Positions 17,889-26,519 are shown, counted from the first letter of the stretch. The stretch is DNA of 33,433 nucleotides from Planctomycetota bacterium (GCA_030065025.1 JASJDY010000013.1:1-33433); one strand, 5' to 3'. Numbers and translations: made by a program. The notes: generated by a model from the sequence alone, not told the origin.

Positions 17889-18428
17889 TCAGGCGTCTGC
17901 CCAGGGGTCCGGATAGCGTGCCCGACCGCGCGTCTCCTTCAGTGCTCCGGGCAACAGCTCGAGCACCTGGTAGGACTCGCCCCAGCCGGGATGCGGCGCC
18001 TCGATGCGCGCTTCGTCCGCCGGCGTGAAGCCGAAGCGCGCGTAGTAGCCCGGATCGCCGAGCACCAGCACGATCGCGAGGCCGCGGGTACGGCAGGCGT
18101 CGAGCCCCGCGTTCACGAGTGCCCGGCCGATGCCCTCGCGCTGGCGGTCCGGCATCACGCCGAGCGGCCCGAGGGCCATCGCCGGGCTCGGCGCGTCGCC
18201 GTGCACGATCGCGACCGGGCTGAACAGGACGTGGCCCACGATGCGCCCGTGGTCGTCCGACTCGCAGGCGACGAAGGACAGCGCAGGGTCATAGCCGCCT
18301 TCCTCGCGGAGGATCCGCACGAGATTGGCTGCGTTGTCGCCGTCGAACGCCCGCCGCAGCATCTCGTCGATGCCGCCCGCGTCGCCTGGCTGCTCGCTGC
18401 GGATGGTCCACGTCTGCTGTTCGCCCAT
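17889..18428 (-). CDS. YhbS-like GNAT N-acetyltransferase
   Basis: A 179-residue protein. The core GHVLFSPVAIV, then MALGPLGVMPDRQREGIGRA (acetyl-CoA loop Q/R-x-x-G-x-G/A) and VLVLGDPGYYARFGFTPA are highly characteristic of the YhbS/COG3153 family. Upstream, the N-terminus TIRSEQPGDAGGIDEMLRRA is also typical. The substrate is unknown; YhbS proteins are linked in some bacteria to small molecules or RNA processes, but not firmly. The ATG at 18428 is chosen because the open frame upstream lacks family similarity. It converges on the YwiC-like gene (3-base gap) and diverges from the HEAT-like gene across only 58 bases, which must hold both promoters. Confidence 0.88.
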   Translation of the reverse strand: MGEQQTWTIRSEQPGDAGGIDEMLRRAFDGDNAANLVRILREEGGYDPALSFVACESDDHGRIVGHVLFSPVAIVHGDAPSPAMALGPLGVMPDRQREGIGRALVNAGLDACRTRGLAIVLVLGDPGYYARFGFTPADEARIEAPHPGWGESYQVLELLPGALKETRGRARYPDPWADA

Positions 18429-18486
18429 GGGGGGCACATCCTGCCCCCGACCGGCCCCAACGGCGAGCCGAGTACCATGTGACGCC

Positions 18487-20205
18487 GTGCGACGGCTGTG
18501 CACCACCGGCTGCCTCCTGCTGATCTGCCTCGCGGCGCTCGCGACGGGTCCGGCCGTCCGTGCGGGCGAGCCGCCGGCCGATCCGCGCGCTCGGCTCGCC
18601 AGGCTCCTGCGCTCGCCGGTGGCGGCCGAGCGGGCCCAGGCCGTCGCCGAGGCGGTGGGCCAGGGCGGCGCAGCGCGCACGTGGGCTCGTGCTTGGCTGA
18701 AGGCCGAGGATCCGCGTCTGCGCGGGGGCGCGTGGGCGGTGCTCGCCCACGTCGGGGTCGGTGCAGATGCTCGGGCCGCCCGTAGCGTCCTGCGCGACCC
18801 CGACCCGACGGTGGCGCGCCGGGCTGCCGAGGCGCTCGTGCGCATGGCCGAGCGGCTGCCCGTCGAAGGGGAGCCCTGGCTCCCGGCGCGGAGCCTCGAG
18901 GAGCGCGAGATTCGCGCACTCACCTGGGTCCTCGCCACGCGTCTCGAGGAGGCGCCGGACGGCAACCTGCCGTCGTGGTTCCTTCGTCTGGGCGAGGGCG
19001 TGATCCCGTGTCTCGAGCACCTGCTGACGCACCCGCGGTTCGACACGGCGCCGCGACGAGCGGCGATCGGCGCTCTGGCGGCGATCGGCGGCGACGACGC
19101 CCGGCAGGCGCTCTCCGACCTGGTGCCCATGCTCGAAGCGAAGGACGACCGGGGCCTCTGGGAGGCTTGGTGGCGCGGACTCATCGAGGTGGGGCCCGGC
19201 AAAGGGCTCGGCGGCGCGCACGCGCTCGTGATCCGGTTCACCGAGTTCGCGCGCAGCACGAACTTCCGTCAGCGGCCGCCCGGTCTGCGCTGGCGCAGTG
19301 AGGCCTACTTCTATCGCTTCCTCGCGACGTGTCCGCCGGCCGAGGGCATCGACGCGGTGCGCGGCTACCTCGACGAGCGACTCGAGCGCGCCGCGGAAGG
19401 GGGGCGATGGCGCTTGTGGCCCTCGCTCGCGCCGGACATGGTGCGCGCACACCTGGTCATCGCGGAGCCCGACGACGAGCGGCTCGAGTGGGACGCGCTC
19501 GCGGCCAGGCCCCCGCCCCGACACGGCTGGCGTCGCCGCCAGGAAGAGCTCGGCCATGTGCTCGTCCACCTGGAGCCGTACCGCTCGCGCGCAGGTCTCC
19601 AGACCGGGCTCACCCTGCTGCTCGAGCACCGCGACCTGCCGAGGACCGTGCGCGCGTGGGCGCTGTATCTGCAGGGCGAGACCGAGCAGGACGTCCTGCG
19701 CACCCAGGCCGCGGCGCTCATCGACGCCGGCGGCGCCGCCGCCACGCTGGCCCAGCGGCGCTTGGGCGCGCGGCTGCTCGACCGCTTGGGGCCGCCTACC
19801 CCCAAGCGCATCCGCACGATGCTCGGGGACCTGGATGGCTGGATGCGCGCCATGGGCTTGCGATGGTCCGCGCGCGCCGTCGCCGATGGGCGACTGCCCG
19901 CCGAGGAGCACGCGGCGTCACTACGCAAGGCGCGCCGCGACGCCGATCGCGGCGTGTTCCTCCTCGCGGCCGAGCTCTCGTCCGAGCCGATCCCCGCGGC
20001 GGAGCGGGAGCGGCTGCTGGCCATCGCCCTCAGTGGGCCGCGGACGCTCCGCGCCCGGGCCTGGAAGGCCATCGATCGGGATCTGCCGGGCGGCGCCTCC
20101 CCGTGGGAGGACCCCTTCGACCCGGTGCCCGGGCACGCCTCGCTCGACGAGCGGCTGCGCGCTGCGGCCCTCGCGCGGAGCCTGTGGGCGAGCCGACGGC
20201 GTTGA
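18487..20205 (+). CDS. Exported HEAT-like repeat protein of unknown function
   Basis: A 572-residue protein starting at GTG. MRRLCTTGCLLLICLAALAT is a signal peptide, probably cut after VRA at about residue 29. The rest is almost all helical, with paired helices rich in Ala, Leu and Arg. PDPTVARRAAEALVRMA, APRRAAIGALAAIGGDDARQ and similar segments are typical of HEAT-like repeats, which form protein-binding solenoids. No catalytic motif is visible. The start is the first codon that yields a proper signal peptide; the frame is open further upstream over the divergent acetyltransferase gene. A second, much smaller HEAT-like lipoprotein is encoded about 560 bases downstream. Confidence 0.72.
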   Translation: MRRLCTTGCLLLICLAALATGPAVRAGEPPADPRARLARLLRSPVAAERAQAVAEAVGQGGAARTWARAWLKAEDPRLRGGAWAVLAHVGVGADARAARSVLRDPDPTVARRAAEALVRMAERLPVEGEPWLPARSLEEREIRALTWVLATRLEEAPDGNLPSWFLRLGEGVIPCLEHLLTHPRFDTAPRRAAIGALAAIGGDDARQALSDLVPMLEAKDDRGLWEAWWRGLIEVGPGKGLGGAHALVIRFTEFARSTNFRQRPPGLRWRSEAYFYRFLATCPPAEGIDAVRGYLDERLERAAEGGRWRLWPSLAPDMVRAHLVIAEPDDERLEWDALAARPPPRHGWRRRQEELGHVLVHLEPYRSRAGLQTGLTLLLEHRDLPRTVRAWALYLQGETEQDVLRTQAAALIDAGGAAATLAQRRLGARLLDRLGPPTPKRIRTMLGDLDGWMRAMGLRWSARAVADGRLPAEEHAASLRKARRDADRGVFLLAAELSSEPIPAAERERLLAIALSGPRTLRARAWKAIDRDLPGGASPWEDPFDPVPGHASLDERLRAAALARSLWASRRR

Positions 20206-20210
20206 CGGCA

Positions 20211-20231
20211 GTGGCGCAGGAGTTGCGCCAC
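20211..20231 (+). terminator. Strong hairpin after the HEAT-like gene
   Basis: GTGGCGCA, loop GGAGT, TGCGCCAC gives a perfect 8-bp stem. It starts five bases after the HEAT-like gene's stop. It is followed by a C-run and not by T residues, so it is either a terminator without a U-tract, common in GC-rich genomes, or an mRNA 3' end stabiliser. It separates this gene from the small basic protein gene. Confidence 0.5.
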
Positions 20232-20291
20232 CCCCCGGATCGTGGAGAATCTTGCGCTTCCCGATTTTCAGGCGCAGGAACTGGAGCACGC

Positions 20292-20507
20292 ATGGCCGGC
20301 AAGGGCGGATTCAAGCATCGCAAGCGCGTCGTCGATCGTCAGCGGACGCGTCGCGTCCAGAAGGCGAAGGAGAACATCGCCCGCGTCCGCAACCAGTTCG
20401 AGAGCAAGGGCCAGGCCTGGGATCCGGACAACAACCCCGCGCAGATGGGCGCCCTGAACCACGACGCCCGCCGCCTCGTCGCGCGCACGAAGTACTCGAA
20501 GCTGTAA
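20292..20507 (+). CDS. Small, highly basic protein of unknown function
   Basis: A 71-residue protein starting at ATG 20292, with AACTGGAGC as a modest ribosome site. It has 19 Lys/Arg against 6 Asp/Glu. The N-terminal half (GKGGFKHRKRVVDRQRTRR) is strongly cationic and leads into a helix. It then has a WDPDNNPAQMGALNHDARR segment and a basic end. The composition suggests binding to RNA or DNA, or to the ribosome; I do not recognise the family. High G/C in third codon positions and a clean position between two spacers support a real gene. Confidence 0.65.
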   Translation: MAGKGGFKHRKRVVDRQRTRRVQKAKENIARVRNQFESKGQAWDPDNNPAQMGALNHDARRLVARTKYSKL

Positions 20508-20583
20508 GCAGCCTGACAGGGCTCTTCACGCCCTCCTCGCAGGCCCTCAAGGGGCTGCCCGGCTGCCCCGATCCAGGGGCCTG

Positions 20584-20754
20584 ATGACGTCCCGGGCCCA
20601 CCTTCCGCTCGAGCAAGACCTGGATGCGCTGAGGGCGCAGATCCGGTCGGCGGCCCGTCGTCTGCGCGACACCACGCGCTCCCTCCAGCGCCCGCCGCCG
20701 CGTCCGCCGCGCCTGCGGTTCGTGCGTGGTGGGCTGTGGCCGCGCCACCGCTGA
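20584..20754 (+). CDS. Possible 56-residue basic protein (doubtful)
   Basis: An ATG at 20584 opens a 56-codon frame ending in TGA at 20752-20754. The product has an amphipathic helix (LEQDLDALRAQIRSAARRLR) followed by a Pro/Arg-rich tail. No clear ribosome site precedes it. It lies in the 261-base spacer between the small basic protein gene and the HEAT-like lipoprotein gene. It may be chance in such GC-rich DNA. Confidence 0.25.
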   Translation: MTSRAHLPLEQDLDALRAQIRSAARRLRDTTRSLQRPPPRPPRLRFVRGGLWPRHR

Positions 20755-20768
20755 CGTAGGCTGGGATC

Positions 20769-21233
20769 GTGCGATCGATCCTCCTCGTCCTGCTGCTTCT
20801 CGGCTGTGCCGCCTGCGGCGGCGATGACGGACCGAAGCTGGTCTCGCAGGACACCATGGTCGAGGTGTTCGCCTCCGCGGATCGCGAGGCGATCGACGCG
20901 TTGATCGCCGAGATGAAGGCGGATCCGTTCCCCGACTACGAGGGACTGCTCGTGGCGAACCTCGCCCACGACAACCGCTGGGTGCGCGAGTTCTCCGCGC
21001 ACGCGCTGGGTGACCTCGGGTTCACGAGCAGCGCGACGGTGTCCGCGTTGATGTACGCCTTCGGCGACAAGGACGACTGGGTGCGCTGGAAGGCCGTGCG
21101 CGCGCTCGGGTTGATCGGCCCTCCGGCGAAGCGCGCGTTGCCGCTGATCGAGCCCGCCGCCAACGCGAAGGACGAGGTCGAGGTCGTACGCGCAGCCGCA
21201 CAGGTGGCGGTGAAGCAGATTCGGGGGCAGTAG
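20769..21233 (+). CDS. Small HEAT-like repeat lipoprotein
   Basis: A 154-residue protein starting at GTG. MRSILLVLLLLGC is a signal peptide with a classic LLGC lipobox (Cys13); a second Cys16 (CAAC) is also possible. After a Gly/Asp linker the protein is a short helical solenoid. HDNRWVREFSAHALGDLG and KDDWVRWKAVRALGLIG are two well-formed HEAT or PBS-lyase-type repeats. Such proteins are usually scaffolds; no enzyme motif is present. It is the last plus-strand gene before a large terminator-like inverted repeat. Confidence 0.75.
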   Translation: MRSILLVLLLLGCAACGGDDGPKLVSQDTMVEVFASADREAIDALIAEMKADPFPDYEGLLVANLAHDNRWVREFSAHALGDLGFTSSATVSALMYAFGDKDDWVRWKAVRALGLIGPPAKRALPLIEPAANAKDEVEVVRAAAQVAVKQIRGQ

Positions 21234-21243
21234 GGGCGTCGCG

Positions 21244-21327
21244 CTCTCGCTCGCTCACGCGCTCGAATTTCGGACACCATCTGAGCCGTGTCCGTGGGTC
21301 GAGTGCGAGCGCGTAGGCGAGCGCGAG
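21244..21327. terminator. Large nested inverted repeat, probable bidirectional terminator
   Basis: The outer arms 21244-21265 and 21306-21327 pair over about 20 bp with three or four mismatches; the innermost nine pairs, ACGCGCTCG with CGAGCGCGT, are perfect. Inside lies a second perfect stem, CGGACAC (21271-21277) with GTGTCCG (21288-21294), around a 10-base loop. It fills most of the 106-base gap between the convergent lipoprotein and aldehyde dehydrogenase genes. Confidence 0.65.
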
Positions 21328-21339
21328 AAGAGGATGACG

Positions 21340-22899
21340 TTACGTCGCCTTGGCCTCTTCGACCTTCCCGAAGCAACCATGCACCTGGCCCTTGAAGCCC
21401 TGCACCGCCGTGCGCTGCATGTAGAAGAGGATGCCGCGCACGCCGCCGAGTTCTTCGCCGCCGCCCGCACGTCCGGGGCCGCCGTGCACCATGGCCGGCA
21501 GCACCATGCCGGGCGGCAGGCTCTGCTCGGCCATGCGGTCGCTGCCGACCCACAGCCGGCCGTGCCACGGCGCCATGCCGAGGACCGCTTCCTCGACCCA
21601 CGGCGTGTCGTTGCTGTAGAGGCTGCCCACGAGGCTGCCCTCGCCGCGCGCGACGATGGCCGCCGCGTCCGCCGCCGCACCCGAGTAGGGGAGCAGCGTC
21701 GCCACCGGCCCGAAGACCTCGTCGCGGTGGAAGACCTCCTCGTCGGAGCTGTTCGCTTCCAGCAGCGTGGGCGCGACGAAGTAGCCCTTCTCGTGCACCG
21801 GATCCGCGCCGCCGCACACGATGCGGCCGGCCTGCGCCAGGCGCCCGATGCCCTCGCGCACGTCCCGGAGCTGCGCCGCGCTGGCCAGCGGGCCCATCGT
21901 CGTGGCGCGGTCGGTCGGATCGCCGGTGACGATCTCGCCGAGCATCGCCACGAGCTGCTCCGTGACCTCGGCCATGCGGTCCTGCGGCACGAGCACGCGC
22001 CGGATGGCCGTGCACTTCTGGCCGGTCTTCTGCTGCATGTCGAGCACGACGTTGCGCAGGAAGAGATTCCAGCTCTCCGAGCCCGGCTCGACGTCCGGGC
22101 CGAGCACGGTCGCGTTCAGCGAGTCGGCCTCGATGTTCACCCGCACGCTGTTCTGGATGAGGTTCGGGTTGCTGCGCAGCTTGTTGGCCGTCCACGCGGA
22201 GCCCGTGAACGCCATGACGTCCTGGGGGCCCATCTTGTCGAGGAGGTCGCCGGTCGAACCGGCGATGAACTGCCAGCCGCCCTCCGGGACCAGCCCGCTC
22301 TCGACGACGATCTGTGCCATGCGCCACGCGACCATCGCCGTCGCGGTGCCCGGCTTCTCGATGACGGGGACGCCCGCGAGCAGCGAGCAGGCCGCCTTCT
22401 CGAACATGTTCCACGCGGGGAAGTTGAACGCGTTGATGTGGACGGCCGCGCCGTGCTTGGGCACGTAGATGTGCTGGCCCCAGAAGCGCGCCGTGCGGCC
22501 CAGCTGGATGCCATCGCCGTCGCTGAGGAAGGTGCGCGGTCCGCACTCCTTCGCGAAGTAGGCGTACGCGGCGAGCGTGCCCGTGGCGCCGTCGATGTCG
22601 AACTTGCCGTCCTTGCGCGTCGTGCCGGCGTTGGCCGCCGACAGGTCGAGCAGCTCCTCGCGGTGTTCGTGGAGCGCGCCCGAGAGCGCCTTGAGCATCG
22701 CGCCGCGCTGCTCGAACGTCATGCCGCGCAGCGCCGGACCACCGACGTCGCGCGCGTGGGCCAGCACGCCCCCGAAGTCGATGCCGTCGCTGCTGACCGT
22801 CGCCATCGGCTCTTCGGTCGTGGCGTTGTACAGCGTGCGCGGATCGCCGCTGCCGGCATGCCAGGCGCCTTGGACGTAGCTCGTGAGCGTGGTGGTCAT
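21340..22899 (-). CDS. PaaZ/BoxD-type aldehyde dehydrogenase
   Basis: A 519-residue NAD(P)-dependent aldehyde dehydrogenase. Segments IYVPKHGAAVHINAFNFPAW, EKPGTATAMVAWRMAQ, WQFIAGSTGDLLDKMGPQDV and VMAFTGSAWTANKLRSNPN match the dehydrogenase half of PaaZ. The general base Glu257 lies in NIEADSLN and the nucleophile Cys296 in KTGQKCTAIRR, one residue from the E. coli PaaZ positions as I recall them. PaaZ oxidises the ring-opened semialdehyde of phenylacetyl-CoA breakdown; BoxD does the same in the benzoyl-CoA pathway. The MaoC-like hydratase half of PaaZ is absent, as in BoxD. No other paa or box gene is nearby. An AAGGAG sequence seven bases before the ATG fixes the start. Confidence 0.9.
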   Translation of the reverse strand: MTTTLTSYVQGAWHAGSGDPRTLYNATTEEPMATVSSDGIDFGGVLAHARDVGGPALRGMTFEQRGAMLKALSGALHEHREELLDLSAANAGTTRKDGKFDIDGATGTLAAYAYFAKECGPRTFLSDGDGIQLGRTARFWGQHIYVPKHGAAVHINAFNFPAWNMFEKAACSLLAGVPVIEKPGTATAMVAWRMAQIVVESGLVPEGGWQFIAGSTGDLLDKMGPQDVMAFTGSAWTANKLRSNPNLIQNSVRVNIEADSLNATVLGPDVEPGSESWNLFLRNVVLDMQQKTGQKCTAIRRVLVPQDRMAEVTEQLVAMLGEIVTGDPTDRATTMGPLASAAQLRDVREGIGRLAQAGRIVCGGADPVHEKGYFVAPTLLEANSSDEEVFHRDEVFGPVATLLPYSGAAADAAAIVARGEGSLVGSLYSNDTPWVEEAVLGMAPWHGRLWVGSDRMAEQSLPPGMVLPAMVHGGPGRAGGGEELGGVRGILFYMQRTAVQGFKGQVHGCFGKVEEAKAT

Positions 22900-23268
22900 C
22901 GCGACTCCTTCGCGTGCGGTGGGGGGCAGATCGTACCCGGCTCGGAACATCCCGCCCCGCCGATCACCCAGCGACGCCGATGATCCGGCGGCTTGCGTCG
23001 GGCGCGGCGCTGTAGGGGCGGGGAGGATTGAAAGGAGGGGCGCGTAGCTCCTCCTTGCCGCGCCGCAGGCGCGTCCAGTCCGCGCGGGAGCGCGGAATCG
23101 CTGTCCTGGGGTTGCCCGCCCGAATCGCATGCTCCAGCGACGCTCGTGGTCATGCACGCCTGCCTCGGTCGGTTGCTCCTCGCCGGTGCAAGTGCAGGTG
23201 CAAGTGCAAGTGGAAGTGGTGGCCGCGCTGCGCCCGGCCACGGGGAAGGGGAGGAGTAGACTCGGGCC
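22900..23268. other. 369-base intergenic region between divergent genes
   Basis: This spacer lies between the divergent aldehyde dehydrogenase and DNA polymerase IV genes. It holds a perfect 7-bp inverted repeat, AAGGAGG (23032-23038) with CCTCCTT (23050-23056), around an 11-base loop. It also holds a hexanucleotide repeat listed separately. I see no convincing gene, and no RNA gene or clear promoter could be recognised. Open frames here are extensions from shadow frames. Confidence 0.6.
23185..23220 (+). repeat. Hexanucleotide tandem repeat (RGTGCA, 6 units) upstream of dinB
   Basis: Six 6-base units run GGTGCA, AGTGCA, GGTGCA, AGTGCA, AGTGGA, AGTGGT. The last two are degenerate. It ends 48 bases before the dinB start codon, where a change in copy number could alter promoter spacing or the leader. 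It is the second period-6 repeat in the window. Confidence 0.8.
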
Positions 23269-24483
23269 GTGGATGCCCCCCGCTCGATCCTGCACGTCGA
23301 CATGGACGCCTTCTTCGCGTCCATCGAGCAACGGGACGATCCGGAGCTCCTCGGGAAGCCCGTCCTCGTCGGCGGGCGGGGGCGTCGGGGCGTCGTGGCG
23401 GCCGCCTCGTACGAGGCCCGCACCTTCGGCTGCCACTCCGCCCAGCCTATGGCTGTGGCTCTCCGGCTCTGCCCCGACGCGGTGGTCGTGCCGCCCGACG
23501 GCCGCCGGTACCACGCCGCCAGCGAGCAGATCTTCGAGATCTTCCGCGACGTCACGCCCCTCGTGCAGCCGCTCAGCGTCGACGAGGCGTTCCTCGACGT
23601 CACCGGCACCGAGCGGCTGCTCGGAACGCCCATCGAGGTGGCCCGGGACATCAAGCGCCGCATCCGCAAGGAGGTGCGCCTCACGGCCTCCGTCGGCGTC
23701 GCCCACAACAAGTTCCTCGCCAAGCTCGCCTCGGACCTCGAGAAGCCCGACGGCCTCACCGTCATCACGCCGGAGACCATCGACGAAATCCTCCCGCCGC
23801 TGCCGGTCGAGCGCCTCTGGGGCGTGGGCAAGGTCACGGCGGAGCGCCTGCACGCACGCGGCGTCAAGACGGTGGGGGACCTGCGGGAATGGTCCCGCGC
23901 GATGCTCGAGCAGGCCTTCGGCACCAGCGGCGATCACTTCTGGCGCCTCGCGCGTGGACTCGACGCGCGCGAAGTCGTCCCCGACACGCGCGCGAAGAGC
24001 CTGAGCCAGGAGCGCACCTTCCCCGTCGACGTCGAGGATCCCGAGCACGTGCGCGAGGTGCTACGCGGGCAGGTCGAGCACACGGCGCGGCGCGTGCGGC
24101 GGCACGGCTACAAGGCGCGCACCGTCCAGGTGAAGATCCGCTACGGCGACTTCGAGACGATCACCCGGCGCCACACGCTGCGCGCGCCGAGCGACACCAC
24201 GGCCGATCTCATGGAAGCCGCCTTCCTGCTCTTCGATCGCTGGGCGCGCAGCGGCTACCGTCCCGTGCGACTCATCGGCATGGGCGCGGCGAACCTCGAG
24301 GAAGGGAGCGAGGAGCAGCTCGGCCTCTTCCAGGAGCCGGGCTCTGCCCGCAACAAGCGCTTGGACCAAGCGCTCGACGCAATCCAGGACCGCTTCGGCG
24401 GCGGTTCGATCCAGCGCGGCACGGGGGCCGTGCCGGATCGCCGCGACGGCGACATCCCGGAAGGGCCGACCTACCAGTCCTAG
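23269..24483 (+). CDS. dinB: DNA polymerase IV (Y-family, translesion)
   Basis: A 404-residue Y-family polymerase that copies past DNA damage without proofreading. The catalytic acids are present: HVDMDAFFASIEQ (Asp11) and SVDEAFLDVTG (Asp105-Glu106). AASYEARTFGCHSAQPM is the finger-domain signature, SVGVAHNKFLAKLASDLEKP is the conserved palm/thumb segment, and LWGVGKVTAERLHARGV is the helix-hairpin-helix. A little-finger domain follows. The C-terminus EEQLGLF resembles the QLxLF beta-clamp-binding motif, followed by a tail of about 45 residues. It starts at GTG after GGGGAGGAG. Its stop is three bases from the convergent transporter gene. No LexA box was recognised. Confidence 0.95.
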   Translation: MDAPRSILHVDMDAFFASIEQRDDPELLGKPVLVGGRGRRGVVAAASYEARTFGCHSAQPMAVALRLCPDAVVVPPDGRRYHAASEQIFEIFRDVTPLVQPLSVDEAFLDVTGTERLLGTPIEVARDIKRRIRKEVRLTASVGVAHNKFLAKLASDLEKPDGLTVITPETIDEILPPLPVERLWGVGKVTAERLHARGVKTVGDLREWSRAMLEQAFGTSGDHFWRLARGLDAREVVPDTRAKSLSQERTFPVDVEDPEHVREVLRGQVEHTARRVRRHGYKARTVQVKIRYGDFETITRRHTLRAPSDTTADLMEAAFLLFDRWARSGYRPVRLIGMGAANLEEGSEEQLGLFQEPGSARNKRLDQALDAIQDRFGGGSIQRGTGAVPDRRDGDIPEGPTYQS

Positions 24484-24486
24484 GTC

Positions 24487-26331
24487 TTAGTGCAGCGTGA
24501 CGAGCGGCTTCACCTCGAGCAGCGTGAGCACCGCGTTGATGATGCCCATCAGGCCCTCGCCTGCGATCAAGCCCGACGCCACGGCGAAGCCGAGCGCCTC
24601 GGCGGATCCGCGGCCGCGCGCCTTCCAGATTGCGTAGACGATCGCGCCGATGAGGAACGTGAACGAGTAGAAGGCCGGGATGATGAACGCGACGCCGAAC
24701 GCGAGACCGGACGGCAGGTACGGCCGCACGGCGGGCGCCTTCAAACGCAAGACCGGTACGAGGATGCCGAAGAGCGCGCCCACCAGCACCGCCCACGGGG
24801 CGTGCATGGGCAACGCGTCGAGCCCCTGCGCGAGGACGTCCGCCATCGCCTTCCACGCGAAGGCCGAGGGCGCCGGCATCTCCTTGCTGCCGAAGTCGTA
24901 CGCCTCCGTCATGAGCAGGTAGATGGGCACGCAGATGAGGATGCCGGCCGCGATGCCGAACAGCTGTGCGACGAACTGTTTGCGAGGGGAAGCACCGAGG
25001 AGGTGGCCTGTCTTGAGGTCCTGCATCATGTCGGCGGCCTGCGAGGCGCCGGCGCCCGTGATGCCCGCCGTCAGCAGGTTCGTGCCGACCTGCTTGGGAG
25101 CGACCGCGCCGTAGACGAGCTGCGTGACCTTGCCGACGCCGCTCACGGGATTGATATCGGTCTCGCCGGTCGAGCGCACGGCAATGACCGCGAGGACCGA
25201 CGAGAGCAGGACGGCCAGCACCGTCATCCACGGCGGGATGTCGAAGAAGTACCAGGCCGTGAACGACGTGAGCACCGTGGCCGCAGCGAGTCCGCCCAGC
25301 CACCACGCCTTCGGGATCGAGCGGTGCGGGTCCTCACCTCCGCCGTCGGCGCTGACCTTCGTGCGCGTGAACGTGCGCACGATGGACTTCCATGAGAGCG
25401 CGAGAGCCGTCAGCGCATCGAAGACCATGATCGCGACGCCCGGCCAGAGGATCCAGCCGCGGGCGCCCGTGCCATAGCTCATGCGCGCGGGCGAGACCCA
25501 CTCGTACTTTTCTACGATCGGCACCAAGATGGCCCACGCCACCACGGCGCCCGCTGCCAGCGAGACCGACACGCGCATGCCGACGAGGATGCCCGCGCCG
25601 ATCAGCAGCGGGCTCACGTAGAGCGAGAAGGTGTAGCCGGCCGCCGTTGCCACGCCGGCCCAGCCCGTGGCGTCCTGGACCCACTTGCCGAGCGGCGGCT
25701 CGTGGAGGTGCGGAACGAAGTAGAAGCACACGGTGAACACACCGGCAACGATGGCCCAGAGCACGAGCGCGCGTGCCTTGCGCACCGTCTCGGCACCGCT
25801 GCCGAACATTGCGACGATCGTGTTCGCGGTTGCGGTGCCCGTGGGGAAGCGCAGCTTCTCCTCGATCACCATCTGCCTCCGCAGCGGCACGGCGAAGAAC
25901 ACGCCGATGTAGGCGATGGACAGCGCCCACAGCGTGAGCTCGACGTACCCGAGCTGCGGGGCGTCGTCCATCAGCTGGACTGCGGGAATCGCCGCGACCA
26001 GACCGGCGGCCATGGTCATGGTGCCAGCGGCCGAGCCGGCGGTCTGCGCGATGTTGGTCTCGAGGGGCGTGAACGCCTTGCGGGGCTTCAGCGCGGAGAA
26101 AATGGCGAACGAGAGGATCGCGGCGATCAGCGAGCCGCCGATGCCCCAGCCGGTCTTGAGACCGAAGTACATGTTCATGGCCGAGATGACCACGCCCATG
26201 CAGCAGCCGATGGCGACCGCGCGGGCGGTCAGCTGCAGCTCGCCGGGCGCCGGCCGATAGATCGGACCGTCGCCCGGATCCTCGACCACCTCGCCTACGC
26301 CGGTCAGGAATTCATCGTCCGCATCGGCCAC
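24487..26331 (-). CDS. OPT-family oligopeptide or metal-chelate transporter
   Basis: A 614-residue inner-membrane protein with roughly 14-16 hydrophobic segments. NMYFGLKTGWGIGGSLIAAI near the N-terminus, TPLETNIAQTAGSAAGTM and FPTGTATANTI are signatures of the OPT family (YSL/oligopeptide transporter), as is AADMMQDLKTGHLLGASPRK in the second half. Members import peptides or metal chelates with protons; specificity is unknown here. The frame opens at an ATG at 26364, but the GTG at 26331 is preferred: GGGAGG lies eight bases before it, and nothing similar precedes the ATG. The second half repeats the architecture of the first, as usual in the family. Confidence 0.9.
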   Translation of the reverse strand: MADADDEFLTGVGEVVEDPGDGPIYRPAPGELQLTARAVAIGCCMGVVISAMNMYFGLKTGWGIGGSLIAAILSFAIFSALKPRKAFTPLETNIAQTAGSAAGTMTMAAGLVAAIPAVQLMDDAPQLGYVELTLWALSIAYIGVFFAVPLRRQMVIEEKLRFPTGTATANTIVAMFGSGAETVRKARALVLWAIVAGVFTVCFYFVPHLHEPPLGKWVQDATGWAGVATAAGYTFSLYVSPLLIGAGILVGMRVSVSLAAGAVVAWAILVPIVEKYEWVSPARMSYGTGARGWILWPGVAIMVFDALTALALSWKSIVRTFTRTKVSADGGGEDPHRSIPKAWWLGGLAAATVLTSFTAWYFFDIPPWMTVLAVLLSSVLAVIAVRSTGETDINPVSGVGKVTQLVYGAVAPKQVGTNLLTAGITGAGASQAADMMQDLKTGHLLGASPRKQFVAQLFGIAAGILICVPIYLLMTEAYDFGSKEMPAPSAFAWKAMADVLAQGLDALPMHAPWAVLVGALFGILVPVLRLKAPAVRPYLPSGLAFGVAFIIPAFYSFTFLIGAIVYAIWKARGRGSAEALGFAVASGLIAGEGLMGIINAVLTLLEVKPLVTLH

Positions 26332-26519
26332 GTTCGCGCCCTCCCAGGCCCCGCTCGAGCGCATCAGTCAACCGGAAGCAGGCGCGCGATGCGAGGGATT
26401 GCGGGAAATCGGAAAAAGTCCGTGGGCGCCGCAGCCCGCCTGCGCCTCGCTGAATGGACGGCTCCGTACGAGACGCCGGCCGTTGTCCGGAAACCAGACC
26501 CTTGGGTACCCTCTCGCGC

